DNA of 64,000 nucleotides from Tenodera sinensis (taxonomy: Eukaryota; Arthropoda; Insecta; Mantodea; Mantidae). Shown here one piece after another: positions 33,981 to 45,907 of the stretch. The DNA is taken from NCBI GenBank assembly GCA_030765045.1, contig CM060962.1, positions 167,326,194 through 167,390,193 of the forward strand, in the 5' to 3' direction. Under the pieces are notes generated by a model. The model ran no database searches, was not told where the DNA came from, and worked only from the letters and a program-made list of their open reading frames with translations. Within the stretch, counting starts at the first letter, position 1; every line of letters begins with the position of its first letter. A program made the position numbers and the translations under genes.

Positions 33981-33984
33981 TGCA

Positions 33985-34125
33985 TTTGGTTCCCGAGGTC
34001 GCGGATTTAAACTCGGCGAAGGGCGAAGGACTTTTTCCGGCGTAAAAATCCTTAGCACAGCTTCATTTGTAACGGAAACAAACTCGTGTCGTACATTTTA
34101 CAGCACGTAAAGGAACCTAAAGCTT
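33985..34125 (+). mobile_element. SINE family K, copy 1
   Basis: B-box-like GGTCGCGGATTTAAACTCGG leads into AGGACTTTTTCCGGCGTAAA, AATCCTTAGCAC, GTCGTACATTTTACAGCACG and TAAAGGAACC. The same order (GTAAAAATCCGTAGCACC, CGTACATTTTACGGGCAAAA, GGTAAAGG) occurs at 45730-45870. Confidence 0.6.
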
Positions 34126-34129
34126 AGTA

Positions 34130-35425
34130 AGGAGGCCTCTGAGCAAAATTAAGCGGTCTTTGACGTCCAATATAGAATGGAACGCTAAGAACCATGGCAG
34201 GTTTAGAGCCATCCATAAATAAAAACTCAATTTACTCTTGCGTATACACGTAAGCTCCTTAAAACGTGTGCGAGTTAAGAGGCACTCGAAGATACATTTT
34301 GCCACGTTTCATCGAGTTTAGAAGAAGATTTAAACGCCCTATATTTTAAATTACTGCATATTAGTTACGCTTGCGCTAGCATTCATAAACAAAAATAATC
34401 AATAAATGCACAAGACGTCACGTGCTCTTGTGCTCTTAAACAGCAGCCGCCAATGATGGTTACGGCTGTCTAACTCACACGTCGGTTTTGTCTTAAATCC
34501 TCCACTCTGACCTAGTATTCTGAAACAATCAAATTTAAAGTTATTAAGGTTATCCACCTTTGGGAAAAGGTTAAAAAATGCTATAGATCATAAATACAGA
34601 TTTTAATGTTACGAAATACTACGTGGCTTTTATAGTTATACACCTGTTTAAAGCATGCCATTTAATAATTGAAATGTCGCATATGAGTATATAAAATTGT
34701 AGTAAAATTTCTGTGTTACATTCGCATGACTTTCTGCAGCCTCTGTCGTTCATTAGTGTGTATACAAACCATTCTTACCGAAGGTTGCTTTTCTATCTAC
34801 TTTATTTTAAATCAAGATTAATGTTTATCTAGCTACACCACCGGAACAGCAAGAGTCAAATGTTTAAGAATTGGACAACATACGCTGGCCTTAAAATTGC
34901 GTAAATTTATTAATTCTTCCGTGCAATCAGGAGAAACAACGGAGAATCGCCAGAATTTTCAAAGAATGAGTAATTATTGAACAATTCGAACCATTAATAG
35001 CGGATATTTCGGGAATGCTTTATGACACAGAAAAGCTTATCTAAAATAAATTGTATGTTTTAGAGCAGGCCTGGGGAACAGTGCTTCCAACTGTCAAGCC
35101 ATTCCCCTATTCCCCTTCCCTCCTCTCCCTTCGTGTCACCAAAACGTAGCGACCGGTTCAGTTTTGGAGTTGCAGTACCGTGTGTTGGCATGTTTTTTTG
35201 TTTTTTTTTTAAACAAACAGTGATGGTTTTCGCCTTCAACTTTAGCATAGACTATAATGCGATTGTTCATCAGTGAATAAGAAAAAATGGCGTTTTATTC
35301 TACAGCACAGCAAACTGTTTGCCTGATATGTTCACAACAAGATACCACACTTTAATATCAGAATACACTTTGTATCCAATCATAAACGTTCTAATACATT
35401 GTAATACATTAAGATTATACAGTAT
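34130..35425. other. Gene-free interval
   Basis: A diverged family A-like head may lie at 34705-34860 (TGTGTTACATTCGCATGACT, TTCTATCTACTT). Otherwise nothing recognised. Confidence 0.4.
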
Positions 35426-35431
35426 AATAAC

Positions 35432-35765
35432 AATTCCTAGGCGCAACAGCCCTGTCCGGACCAAAGCCTATCGCGCGACCGCTGAGTCCTCCACCTTTGC
35501 CCATCACGGGCGCCATGACTGGGGTGCAGTACTGGAGGTGGGACGTGGTTATCGCCCCAGTTGCTCCCGGCCGGTTACGCGGTCTTCGCAACCAAGGGTC
35601 ACTACTTTTCAATCAAATAGCTCCTTAATTGGCCGCTCATGGACCTAACGAGGCTGAGTGCATCCCGGACCAGGTCTCCAAGCGAAAGAAAATACCCACG
35701 CCGGTACCCAGGAGCCCCGCTTAGTAAGCAGTAGCGCTACCGTCGCCCTAAGGAGACGACCCTGA
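35432..35765 (-). mobile_element. SINE family C, near-complete copy
   Basis: Minus strand: head with GGTAGCGCTACTGCTTACTA and a degenerate B box (GGGCTCCTGGGTACCGG), GGAGACCTGGTCCGGGATGC, ACTCAGCCTCGTTAGGTCC, and GGGGCGATAACCACGTCCC to GGCTGTTGCGCC. TSD not identified. Confidence 0.82.
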
Positions 35766-35769
35766 TACA

Positions 35770-36410
35770 TTATCGCAAGTAATTTAACAAAAATCTCTCG
35801 ATGAACTGAAAGTAAAAGTAAACATAACCACGATGGATATCCCTCTGTTGTAAACATCACTGGGACTATGTGCGCTAGCCACAAAATTAGAAGGAATATT
35901 GGAGGAGCAAGGGGACCTTTCTCAGAAAGCGAATTTGAGAAGAACTGTTTGTAAATCATGGAGCCCAAGTTTGGCAAACTTGTGGAAAATAAAAATGTTA
36001 ACGAGCAAAACAAAATAGATGAATGTATAGGAAGAACTACCAAGAAATAGATCATATACGTTACATTTTCATTGTAAAATTTTAATCTTTATTACAACTG
36101 TTTATTACGTGAAGGCCAAAACCGTTCTGTTTTCAATCAAACTAATATAGAAATACAATCACTAATGCCGTATTTCCCATAAAGAAAATGTATCCAAACA
36201 ACATGACTGTATACGCAGCCACAGAAGAGGAACCACTTAGTTCACACGTTTGGAATACTCTCCCCCAGCGATGTCCAATCTTGTCTCTTTGGAGACGTTT
36301 ACGTAACTAGCTGCTGTTCCCCACCTCCTCCTTCAGTCGGAGGGTGAATCAGCTCACAACCAGACAGTCAGTGTCCAGTGACGGGCACAAACAGGCGATT
36401 CCATGGCAGT
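35770..36410. other. Gene-free interval
   Basis: No recognised feature. Confidence 0.5.
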
Positions 36411-36414
36411 TTCT

Positions 36415-36640
36415 AAGATATAACTTGAATTTTCTAGCAATGTCATCAGAAGACCTCTTCATTCTGGATGATTTTTGCATAAATGGGAAACAGTACATGA
36501 CAGACGAAAGCTTACTAAATTAAAAAAAAAAAAAAAAAAAAAAATGTGGATCTCGTTAAAACACACAATTTATGTTAAATACATTTTTGATTTGAGTGAA
36601 GCATTTCGAGATATTTATTACTTGTTCCAATTACTATTAT
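36415..36640 (-). mobile_element. Family A fragment, copy 10, with expanded poly-A
   Basis: Minus strand middle part of family A (TTATGCAAAAATCATCCAGA; ACATAAATTGTGTGTTTTAA; CGAGATCCACAT). A 22 bp A run at 36523-36544 sits where other copies have a short A/T run. Confidence 0.65.
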
Positions 36641-36649
36641 TTACTATCC

Positions 36650-37190
36650 AATTTACTATTATTATTATTACTACTATTATTATTACTATAAATTCAGATT
36701 GGAATTCCAAATACATACAGAGAAATTAAATAACTTACCAAGCTGTGCGACGCAGAGTAACGCTGTCACGTACCTACTCCTCGCTAAAGTACACCGCAAA
36801 AACATACGACTCGTTTACTGACAGGGAATTCCGGTTTCCAGCCGATTTTACAAACTTTTTGTTAGGGTTAAGGATAGCAAATAATTCAGTAAACGCCTCT
36901 CCTAAAATGGACCTATCATGTAAGTGCACTAATAACACCAAATAAAAATAAAATGGCGGATTCTTGTATTTATTGCTAGAGCAGGGTTTGGTTACAAGAA
37001 ATTAAGGACACTCCTCACCACCATAGATCCGTACAGTTAAAACGCACTTGATATTAAATAAATTAAATTAACGGTTTGTTTAAATTTTTGCGTAAACTAC
37101 GTCTTGTACATCTCAAATAACATTGATAATAGCTTTTGCCATTTATGTAACAATATTCAAGCAAAGAATTAAAGCTGTCCTAAAAGGCTG
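36650..37190. other. Gene-free interval
   Basis: Short imperfect ATT tract at 36655-36690. No gene. Confidence 0.5.
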
Positions 37191-37289
37191 AATTAGGCAC
37201 GCAAAGTCGCGAAGCAGCAATGACATAGCGCCTGGCATACAGGTTCTACGTTCAACTCAGAATGCGCTTTCAGTTAAGCGTCCACATAG

Positions 37290-37365
37290 CTGAATAGAAT
37301 CATAGCCGTGTACTGTGCGCTAACCTCAGGGACACGGGTTCGCGTCTCGGGTTGTGCAATTTTTT
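37290..37365 (+). mobile_element. tRNA-like SINE head
   Basis: CATAGCCGTGTACTGTGCGC (A-box region) is followed by ACACGGGTTCGCGTCTCGG (B box). No acceptor stem closes. It lies just upstream of family H copy 2. Confidence 0.4.
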
Positions 37366-37402
37366 TACTGCTCATAAAAACTTGGAAACCGAATTCATAA
37401 TA

Positions 37403-38105
37403 ATCTAATTTTAATGTCTCTGAGGGTTTAGGACATAGTTTAAACCGCTTTTGGTTGTCCGCTTTTTGTAATACAATAGGTATAAACATTTCTGCCCCAT
37501 TGGACTCGCATGATGTGTTATTATGAACTGACTCCCTTCATTCTCCACGTGTAAGCTGTTGCACGATATTTTGAGCCATTCCTTCACCAGGTATTCGACA
37601 GACGAGTCCACTGATATGCTTTTGATTTACGGAGAAGCAAAAGCCAATGCACCACCAGCTCAGCACCTATACCGGGTGATATATCCCAAGCAGCTTTCAA
37701 CATAATAATGGTTCAGCCAATGTTATTTGTGACTATTGCAAGGTTAAAAAATTGCACGTGCAGGGTGGTCGAACCACGTCTACACCACACGGATTATTTA
37801 CAAATCGGGCGCGCGTTCCAGCCGATCTACCTAGTAACGCGAGAGATAAACATTCCGTTTAACATGTATTCGCTCGTCCCAATGAACCTTTGTTGAGGTG
37901 CAAACGTCAGCTAATTACGAGTATATTAAAAGTCGATGCTCTAACATCTATTTTAGTACCTACTAATTTCATCGAGTGTGTAACCATGTTAAACGCTTGG
38001 GTAGAACCAAACATAGGGGCCGATGTTTTCATGTAAGGGTATCAAGCGCGGATTGCATAAAACTGGAAAATAAGGGGCAGCTGACTCACCTGGTATGGGT
38101 ACACC
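37403..38105 (-). mobile_element. Family H dispersed repeat, copy 2
   Basis: Full-length match to 1-775 in the same orientation. tRNA-like segment at 37755-37850 (minus strand). It lacks the ~85 bp extra segment of copy 1. The start near 37403 and the end near 38105 are where similarity stops, so copy 1 is nearly complete too. Confidence 0.75.
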
Positions 38106-38109
38106 CAAA

Positions 38110-38710
38110 TATAAACCTTGTTTTCTCACCTTTTTCAGAATTTTTCCGTGCTCACAATGCTCCATACAATGTAATTTTTTACTTATTTCTTTACTGATTC
38201 TCCAACGCACATTAAAGAAAGTGACCATGTGCATCTAATAAATAATACTATCGGTTTTCAGAAATACATTAAGCTTTTGAAAAAATCATTTTCAATTATT
38301 GAACTTTTAGAGAGTACAAAAACTAATAATTTTACAATAACTAGGGAGTAATATAAAAAATCGGATACAACACATTTTTCTAAACTCATTTACCGTAAAA
38401 CCTGAATTTGTATGTGATTATTTTTTAAAACGCATCTTGTGCAGATTTTAATTAGAGCATTCACTTTACATAACAGAAATGAATATTTAGATAACCATGC
38501 AAGCCAGAACTTTGGAACATGATAAAAAATTACTGTGTGTAATAGGTGACACAAATTTCAACAATATATCTTACATACCTGGAATTTTCAAATTTCATAG
38601 ACGCATTATTCTTTTATTTCATTTTATCCAATCAAAATACCCCATAGCATGCATCTGTATTACATGGTTTATATTACCTTATGTATCGTATTATAGTACG
38701 AGAATTACAA
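38110..38710. other. Gene-free AT-rich interval
   Basis: No recognised feature. Confidence 0.5.
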
Positions 38711-38714
38711 TAAT

Positions 38715-38930
38715 TCAAAATGTATGGTGTTTACATATTGCACAAGTGACCCCATTGTTGACAATGTTTATCGGCCAGTTCTCTCCACTTCTGGTTCTCG
38801 AGTTGAAGACACTGCGCTGGCGATCCAATATTGGGCACTCCCATAGAACATAATCAATAGTTTGTTCAGCGTTATCACAAGGACATCTAGGACACAGATG
38901 CATTATGTTCCTTAGCTGAAATTAAAATCC
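38715..38930 (-). pseudogene. Non-LTR retrotransposon C-terminal fragment 1
   Basis: Minus-strand frame ending at 38715: HLCPRCPCDNAEQTIDYVLW, then ECPILDRQRSVF. The C-x2-C ... E-(Q/T)-x-(D)-H/Y-x-(L)-x-(E)-CP-x4-R pattern is the zinc-knuckle-like tail found after the RNase H domain in many insect LINE ORF2 proteins (I/Jockey/R1 group). Only about 63 residues remain, so a 5'-truncated, inactive copy. It begins mid-domain; the Met at 38903 is incidental. Confidence 0.6.
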
Positions 38931-38934
38931 CCAT

Positions 38935-39280
38935 ACCACCAATTTAAACTTACTATATCCATTATCAATTATCTCAGAATCTATTTAACATATCAGACCG
39001 AAAATGTTACTGAATGTAGATGCATATACCATCTTATAATTAAAGTTGATGTGCAATTATCTTTTAATAAAGTAACTAACCATCATATTGATTCCAAAGT
39101 AGATGCACAGCAGCACTTAGATGTTCATTTTATCATCCTGAAATAACAAAGTAATGAAGGTTTAAGCATGCACGATCATTCTGCTTGTTCAAGTATAATT
39201 GAACCCCGTATGATCAGTTTGTGCTTATTTTGATTGTAAAGTGGCTTGGAGATGGACAAAACTGAACATGTGTGCAAGTC
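38935..39280. other. Gene-free AT-rich interval
   Basis: No recognised feature. Confidence 0.5.
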
Positions 39281-39289
39281 GCGAGTGAG

Positions 39290-40452
39290 CTGTCAGTGGT
39301 AGCCATTCAGGTGATATTTCCTTTTCACTCTTCTTAAAACTATTCTGACAAAAGCTTATTTTTCTATTTCCTGATAATACAGATGAACTTTCAAATCAGG
39401 TTTACACATTTTGTTGTACATTACAACCGGAGTCAGACTTACAAAGACCGTGTCACTACGTAATGGCTTCAAACTTCATTTCCATTGAATGACAGTGAGA
39501 AAAAAAAACATTTTTTAAAAAATGACTTCCTATTTGAGAAAACTGTAAGTATTTGAAAATTCAAACTTTAACATGGAATATCTCAGAACGATTAACAGCA
39601 CGAAAAATGGCAAATTATGTCCTTTAGCGAGATCTAAGATTTTGTCTATCCCTTACGGTTTATCAACTGCGCAAATGTCATCCCGAATGACCTCAGAGAT
39701 TGTTCCCAGAAAATGCAAGCTATGCATTTCATTTTTTAAGAAAATATATTAAACACTTCTTCTTCTTTATCGGATTACCCTCTCCGTATGGAGGACTGAC
39801 AAGGCCGTGCCTAGTGCCAGATGCCTGTCGCGGAGCAGATGAATCTATGGACCGGACAGAATGAAGACTGGGAAGCGGGTGGTCAGCCCAGCACCAGGTA
39901 CCAGAGTGAGGTAGAGGATGAGATGAAATGCAGGCGAAATGGATAGTGAAATCGATGGACAGGTGATGATGGAGCAATTGGTGGAATGAGTGTTGGGGGA
40001 AACCGGAGAACCCGGGGAAGGCGCACCCAGATGCCGCTTCGTCCACCACGAATACCACATGCCGGTCCCTGGGATCAAACCCAGGTGATAGGCGTACGGT
40101 CTAACCGATGAGTCACGGTGCCGCCTATATTAAACACATGGTACTTTAATCAAAACCGCTAGAGGCTTTCTTAAGAATATAAAAATGTTTTTATAAGGAG
40201 TATTTTAGGGTGCGAGATGTTTTTGAAAACCTTCACGACGCAATTGGAAGATGCTGAATACTAATACCGACACATACGCGCGTCCGCTTTATATAAAAAT
40301 CTGTTGTTGTTGTTTTTTTTTTTTTTGGTTTTTTTTGTTTTTTTTTTTTTTATCTGGGAGTCTCAAAACATGCATTTCCGATGAAATCTCGGTATCGAAG
40401 TTTTGAATGGAATACCTACACTACTTAAACCAGTAGTAGAGAAAGTACCTAG
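39290..40452 (+). mobile_element. Family A element, copy 11, split by a SINE B insertion
   Basis: Left piece 39290-39756 and right piece 40126-40452 are colinear parts of family A once the SINE is removed (…TATATTAAACAC|ATGGTACTTTAATC…). The 3' end GTAGAGAAAGTA is present. The CA tract is reduced to CACATACGCGCG, and the T run has expanded (40306-40352). Confidence 0.82.
39745..40137 (-). mobile_element. SINE family B, complete copy with perfect 12 bp TSD
   Basis: Element 39757-40125, flanked by TATATTAAACAC at 39745-39756 and 40126-40137. Minus strand: GGCGGCACCGTGACTCATCG head, B box GGGTTTGATCCCAGGG, GTGGACGAAGCGGCATCTGG, GGTGCTGGGCTGACCACCCG, CCTCCATACGGAGAGGGTAA and an AAAGAAGAAGAAG tail. 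Confidence 0.93.
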
Positions 40453-40459
40453 GTATGCA

Positions 40460-41715
40460 CTTGTTTAGTTAGCAACATGATTGCCGAAGGGGAATCGAAG
40501 AGTTCATTAAAAGTTAGCGAAGTCAGCCTTGTCTCTGGCGTATTAAATCTAAGGAGTACCTTAATAAGCCAAAGAAGCAAGCTATGCTCTGATCACTCAC
40601 AATCAGTACACAATCAGTACATTAATATAAGGAAGCGTTTTTCTTTCCACTAGCCAGTCTTTACACCACTGCGGTTTCTTTCTTATTCTTTTAAAAACTA
40701 GAGTAAAGTTAGCAAAAGCAAGCGCTGACCCTGGCATTTTCCAACCACAAACTGGTGCTCTTCAATCATATTTGTGACTACAATAATAGTCAAATTAAGC
40801 ACGCATAACTGACACACGATGGCCAAAGATGCAGTGGCGTGTGCAGCTATCTTAAGAAATGATAAGCGTTTTTATAATTTGAAAGAAAAAAATTTTGAAG
40901 TAAGCAACTGGTACCAGCATATTCAAAGCATGGACCTAAGTATTTTCTCCAAAAATACGTTGCATTGCAGACTTAATACAGGAAGAACAAAGATATTAGA
41001 GGGAGGATCTACAATGGGGAACGAAAGTACCAATATGTCCATGCTGTGATGATAAATGAAATATCAAACCAACGAGGAAGACAAAACATCAGCGAACTCC
41101 GGTCTCGATGAAAGAAAAACAAACACATTTTCTGGTCTTTCTTCTACAATTCACCACCAATAAGTTCAAATGATTATTCATTATTTTCCACTCTACATAG
41201 TTACGTTGCCGCTTGACATTGTTCTCCCGTTTTTCAAATGACAGTGTCTACCTCCACATTCCGGTGCTTTCCTCTCCCCTGTATACGCTCTGCTCGTGGA
41301 AGCAATTACCGTATTCTCCGGCTCTTACATCCCCCTTTTAATAACAAAACTCCCGTTCTTATTACCCCTCTCTCCCCCTGTCACAATACTGCATATATTT
41401 CGCCTTCTGCTATTCTCTTCATCGCTCCGAAAAATAAAAAGGGGTATTCTTTTTCTAACGGTCACCGTGAAGCTATAGGGGATGCATTGTGTAAATTGTT
41501 TGTATTTGCACAACCCCCATTCTATAAAAGCTGTCCGTCCGGTGCACATCACCAGAAGCTTAAACTTTACAAAGCAGCACAACAATGTTGCTGTGAATTT
41601 CACCATCTGAAGCAGATCATCAAGTGGGTATTAAACATACCCAGCTGTGAAGTTTCTAAAATCCACAATTTCGTCCGTTTTATTTCAAATTTCAATAAAC
41701 ACATCAGGGTTTAAT
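40460..41715. other. Gene-free interval
   Basis: Open frames at 40819-41049 and 41238-41714 (plus) have no recognisable domain or repeat; the second is the longest non-repetitive frame nearby, but I see no coding evidence beyond length. Confidence 0.4.
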
Positions 41716-41745
41716 GTACGAGGGTGAGTCAAATGAAAACAGGAA
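41716..41745 (+). mobile_element. mariner-type terminal sequence
   Basis: TACGAGGGTGAGTCAAATGA followed by AAACAGGAAATATTTTTT resembles the TIR of an insect mariner group, starting with the TA target dinucleotide. The opposite end was not found, so a truncated element. Confidence 0.5.
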
Positions 41746-41753
41746 ATATTTTT

Positions 41754-41990
41754 TTACAGCTCCGTCATTATAGACAGAATTGAAGTACACTGTTTTTCAA
41801 TGTGGTGTCCCCCTCTGTCTGTACCCTTTACCCTTTTTACTCTTTTTATCACAAACTCACTCACCGCGAAGGGTTTCATGGCATTACAGATCTCCCATGC
41901 TACTCGATAACGGGCTATTAACGCTTTCTTTGACATTTCATCTTCGTCTGGTTTGGGCGGTTGTTCACATTGTTGATAATAGGAATCTTA
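41754..41990 (-). pseudogene. hAT/ZBED-type transposase-derived fragment
   Basis: Minus strand: CEQPPKPDEDE, then MSKKALIARYRVAWEICNAM and KPFAVSEFVIKRV. The A-x-Y-x-V-A-x-x-I-x2-x-MKPF-x-x-x-EFV pattern resembles the region after the BED finger in hAT-derived ZBED and GTF2IRD2-like proteins. After VIKRV the sequence diverges and the frame ends at 41754. The upstream frame has a stop within ~60 bp of DNA. It is a short relic adjoining the mariner-type end sequence. Confidence 0.5.
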
Positions 41991-42034
41991 AATCTTGCAA
42001 CACTGTTGCCTTCTCCACCCCCGTAACTCTATGA

Positions 42035-43740
42035 CAATCTTTAAATTTCGTTTAATAATTGCCTTCTAACGTTTCCCTTAAATACGCCTAGTGGTGTTGC
42101 GGAACATAGCAGACAAACAACGTTTTCTCCACTTGCTATACACAAAAATTCATGTTCCCATTCTTATTTGAATTTGCACTTAATTGATGAAGCTGACAGG
42201 TTTAAAAGTGACATACTCCGCCACTGCTTGTTTACGTTTCAGATGTAGGGCGCTGCTTCTCGTCGTCCGCTCGGCACCGTACCCGAATAGAGACTACGAG
42301 GAGACAAAGGAGTCACGACACACCGAATGCCCACGTCTGCCCTACAGGGAAACAAGGCAACAACACGCCCAGACACACGGTATAGGTCCTAACTTGAAAT
42401 GTGTCGGACTCGGGCCGGGGGGTACACTATAACCTATTCTCGGGCTCGGGCTTGGCCGAAGCTAAGAATGTCGGCCCGTGCAGTTCTCTAACACATGGGA
42501 ACTGCACGCAAGTAATCTTTTGATGCTAATAAAGAAATCTACTTCTCATGGAGTGTCTTTGGGCGCAATGCAATTGTTTGTTGATGTTATTTGGGAGTCC
42601 GTTAGTAATTCAGAAAAAAGAATGAACCAATTTCACGACGGTGTTCGGCTCGCAAATGTGTATTAGGCTTTAAGCGGGGTGCGGGTCAAACTATTTTTAT
42701 CTATCTTTCTACTGTCACTTACTGAACTCATGGAAGGCTCTATGTTCGTAACATGGAGACTCGATTCGAGTCAGTTTGGGCAGCCTCGGGAGCATATCCC
42801 CTTTGCGTACAGAAACGGGAGCGAAGCTTGTTGCGAACCGCCTCGAAAGGGGGATACGTGGCGACAGTGTTTAAGGTGAAATCCTTTCAGTCCGTACCGA
42901 TCACCCATATACACTTCTGCTAGTTCTGGAAGTGGTGCACAAACAGCACGAACATTCGTTTGATGTGTCGCGGGAAAACGGACCAGTAGAGGATCGTGAG
43001 GAACACTCCGTACACTCTACCTAGGTTAGAGAAGCTGTGGTCTGCATAACAGAATCTTTATGAACGTTCAGCCCAAACACAAGGAAAATGGTGACAAAGG
43101 AAATAGAATCAAAACATGAATAACCGGAAAATTCCGGGAAATAAATTGGTGTAGTCGGTACTCGCCTGGTATCAGAATAAATCCATAAAAACCATTACCA
43201 CATTTTTAAATACTGTATTGAACTCTGCTATTTTTATATGAAGCAAACTCTTCTATATCAGATATGTTTGAGAAATACCGGGTACTTACACATATTTCGC
43301 ATTCACTTAGATGTTGAAAGATATAGCTACGCCAATTTAGTTAGGGCGCTGATGACCTAGTAGTGGAGCGCCCTTAAACCTAAACCTTGACAATTTAGTC
43401 TAATATCATCACTTAATTCTTTTAATTATTATTAATGAAGAGAAAACATGAAGACACCTCTGTGTTATTTTCTTGTTAAAAGAGTTTTTGATCGAAACAA
43501 AACACAACTGAAAACTAACTAACAAGGTGTTTGTTTTAGGCTCCTAAAGGGACACTGGGTGAGTTTTCGAACATGACATTTTGTATCAAATTTAATGTCA
43601 AAGGTGAAAATAAGACATAGCATTAACTTCCGTTATTCCGTCCGCAGCCTGTCCGCATCCTCGGCGGTCGTTGCCGTCTGCCGCTGTCAGGAAGGTGCGG
43701 ATCAAACCATACATTTTTAAAACTGCTTTCAAAGGCTTTA
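42035..43740. other. Gene-free interval with GC-rich patch
   Basis: 42230-42480 and 42740-42890 are GC-rich (CGGACTCGGGCCGGGG; TTCTCGGGCTCGGGCTTGG) and may belong to a repeat not otherwise present here. No gene recognised. Confidence 0.4.
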
Positions 43741-43746
43741 CGGACC

Positions 43747-44060
43747 AACTTTATGAAACAAGATGCCAAAGCTGGTCACGCCGTTCAGACATATATTTTT
43801 GGCACCTCTTTAGGAAACTATCCATCACTCGCCGTACCTCACTTTGAAAAGTTCTGGCAATTTCCTGGTAGACATTTTGTTTTAATTCTTCCACGGTGTG
43901 TGCGTTTGTCTTGTACACTTTGTTTTAAGTTACCCCAGAAATATAAATCGCTTATTGGAACCCTTTCTCCGCTAATGGCGCACCATACACCAAATTTTTT
44001 ATGAAGAGTTACTTCGTGAACAATATTAGGTTCTGAGTTATAGGGCCCATATTTTTCGAG
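43747..44060 (-). pseudogene. Tc1/mariner-superfamily transposase, internally deleted relic
   Basis: Minus strand: VHEVTLHKKFGVWCAISGER (block typical before the second catalytic Asp region), immediately followed by SDLYFWGNLKQSV, then in another frame VYKTNAHTVEELKQNVYQE and VRRVMDSFLKRCQKYM with ...SERRDQLWHLVS and a stop. In intact relatives the GVWCA block and the DLYFWG block are about 100 residues apart, so a central segment is missing. A frameshift lies at the SV/VY junction. The transposase is dead. TIRs were not found. Confidence 0.75.
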
Positions 44061-44064
44061 TCAA

Positions 44065-45725
44065 CAGTTGACGTCAGCACATACGTGAATACAAATTTAT
44101 CCCTCCACTTTTTAGAAAATTAACAGAGAGGGAGCGTATTTTACCTTTTTTCAACAATAATCTGCAGCTATGGTCAAACTTTTGATGAGAACAATTGAAA
44201 GTGCGTTTTAGGACCGAATTATTAGCAGATTTGCGGCCCCCCTCGGCTGGCTGTAGCAGGATGGGACACCAGCCCATTACGCCACTTCGGTCACGTCCCA
44301 GCGAGATGGATTGGTTGTGGGTCACCTAGCTTACCAGCTCCTCTCGGATTCATGAATACCTCGTAACCATAGCCTCAAAACCTGCGGCACTGCGCTCTGG
44401 GTTTTCAGCATGGGAAATACAGGAAAGTGATGAATTGAAGGATACAGTGTGAAGCCCTTTCCAACAGATTACATCAGCTACATGACACCGAAGCTGGTGA
44501 CGCATTATTTTCTGAAAGCTGGATGTATATCTGCACTGGGACCGGAATTATATCCCCGTGGGCATATTTGAGGTTATTTCTGAGGGATAATGTGCATTTG
44601 TGTCTAACTGTACAAAGATCTTTTTAGATTTTAGTAGGAGTTCAATGCTTTCTCCAGGACATCTGAATTTATAACATGACCTGTCTTACTCAGCATTACA
44701 CAAAGGAATTGAAAACAAGGATATTGGATGGTTTCTGAAAGTTGTGAGTAGACCACAATATTCAATAACTAAAGTGCAAGTGATGCAAATGTTGCCCAGA
44801 TTGGCAAAATGGCGCAAATATGTGTGTAACGAGTTTAAAATACGAGTAGGGGTTGTTTATTTTTAAATTTAAAAGGCATCAATAACTTAGCCAAGTCCTA
44901 CAGCTCAAGTGCACACATTGGACTCTGATTGGCAAAGTAGTATTGTTCTAAGGGGTTGAAAACAAGGGTATCAGTAGTTTTCGAAAGCTATTGAGAAGAG
45001 CGTCATTTTTCAAAATTCTACACTCCAAGTGTATCAATTTTTGTTACAATCATACACAAATACTCTTTGAATAACAAATTTCAGCAAAATGAAAGGTGAA
45101 TTTAGTGACACGAGCAATATGTAACTACTACCCCTGAAATAATTCAATTTGAAAATATATGAGACCTCTTCAATAAATTCTTTGAGCTGAAAGTCGCATT
45201 CGCAATAAATTCCTAAGATATTTCCTGATTTTCATCTTTAACAAAACTGAATTGAAAGTGGGTGACATGAAACCCTCTTCCCCCGTTACAAATTGTTTTG
45301 AAGTACCTTACAATCTATGTCTGTCCGGAAGAACAGTGCATACGTTCGAGCCTTAGGCATACTAAAATTCTCAGCTCTTTTTTTTAATATTAGCATGCTT
45401 GCCAACTTCCTGAAACTGAAACCCTCCCTTGTCCAGCAAAGCGTAATAATTTTGTGAAGACAAGACATTTAGAACGCGTAAAATGCTCAGTGCAGTGAAC
45501 ACCCTCCCCCATCCCCCACCCAAAAAAAAGCACCCATTTACTCGTGATTACTAGTGGTACAATAAAAATTTAAGTACGCGCGCTATGCTTTTTGTTGCAG
45601 TCTAGTGAAGGGGGACCACTACTTTGATTAAGGGCAGACCGATAGATAAGCACTGTATACCAATCATTACGGTACTGTTGATCTATGGACTTAAGTTACA
45701 ATGCAATGCAATGTAATTTAATACT
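44065..45725. other. Gene-free interval
   Basis: No recognised feature; AT-rich with scattered short open frames. Confidence 0.5.
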
Positions 45726-45729
45726 TTGC

Positions 45730-45870
45730 CCTCTCCGTGGTAAAAATCCGTAGCACCTTGAATCTGCCCACAAAGCCGTAATGTCGCCACACTTGCCGAA
45801 ATGTCGTAAAAAGTCACCGCTCCCGTACATTTTACGGGCAAAAGGTAAAGGTTGGCAAGTGCGTGTTAGC
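45730..45870 (+). mobile_element. SINE family K, copy 2
   Basis: GGTAAAAATCCGTAGCACC, CGTACATTTTACGGGCAAAA and GGTAAAGG parallel the copy at 33985. Confidence 0.55.
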
Positions 45871-45907
45871 ACACAATTACAACCTAGTTTTGAAATGTTG
45901 TTGTTAG

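Noticed and set aside
35645..36055. 136-codon minus-strand frame with hydrophobic stretches
   Set aside because: Overlaps SINE family C at one end and has no family pattern; not supported as a membrane protein gene.
41238..41714. 158-codon plus-strand frame
   Set aside because: No domain, no repeat and no coding signal beyond length; expected by chance in 64 kb on six frames.
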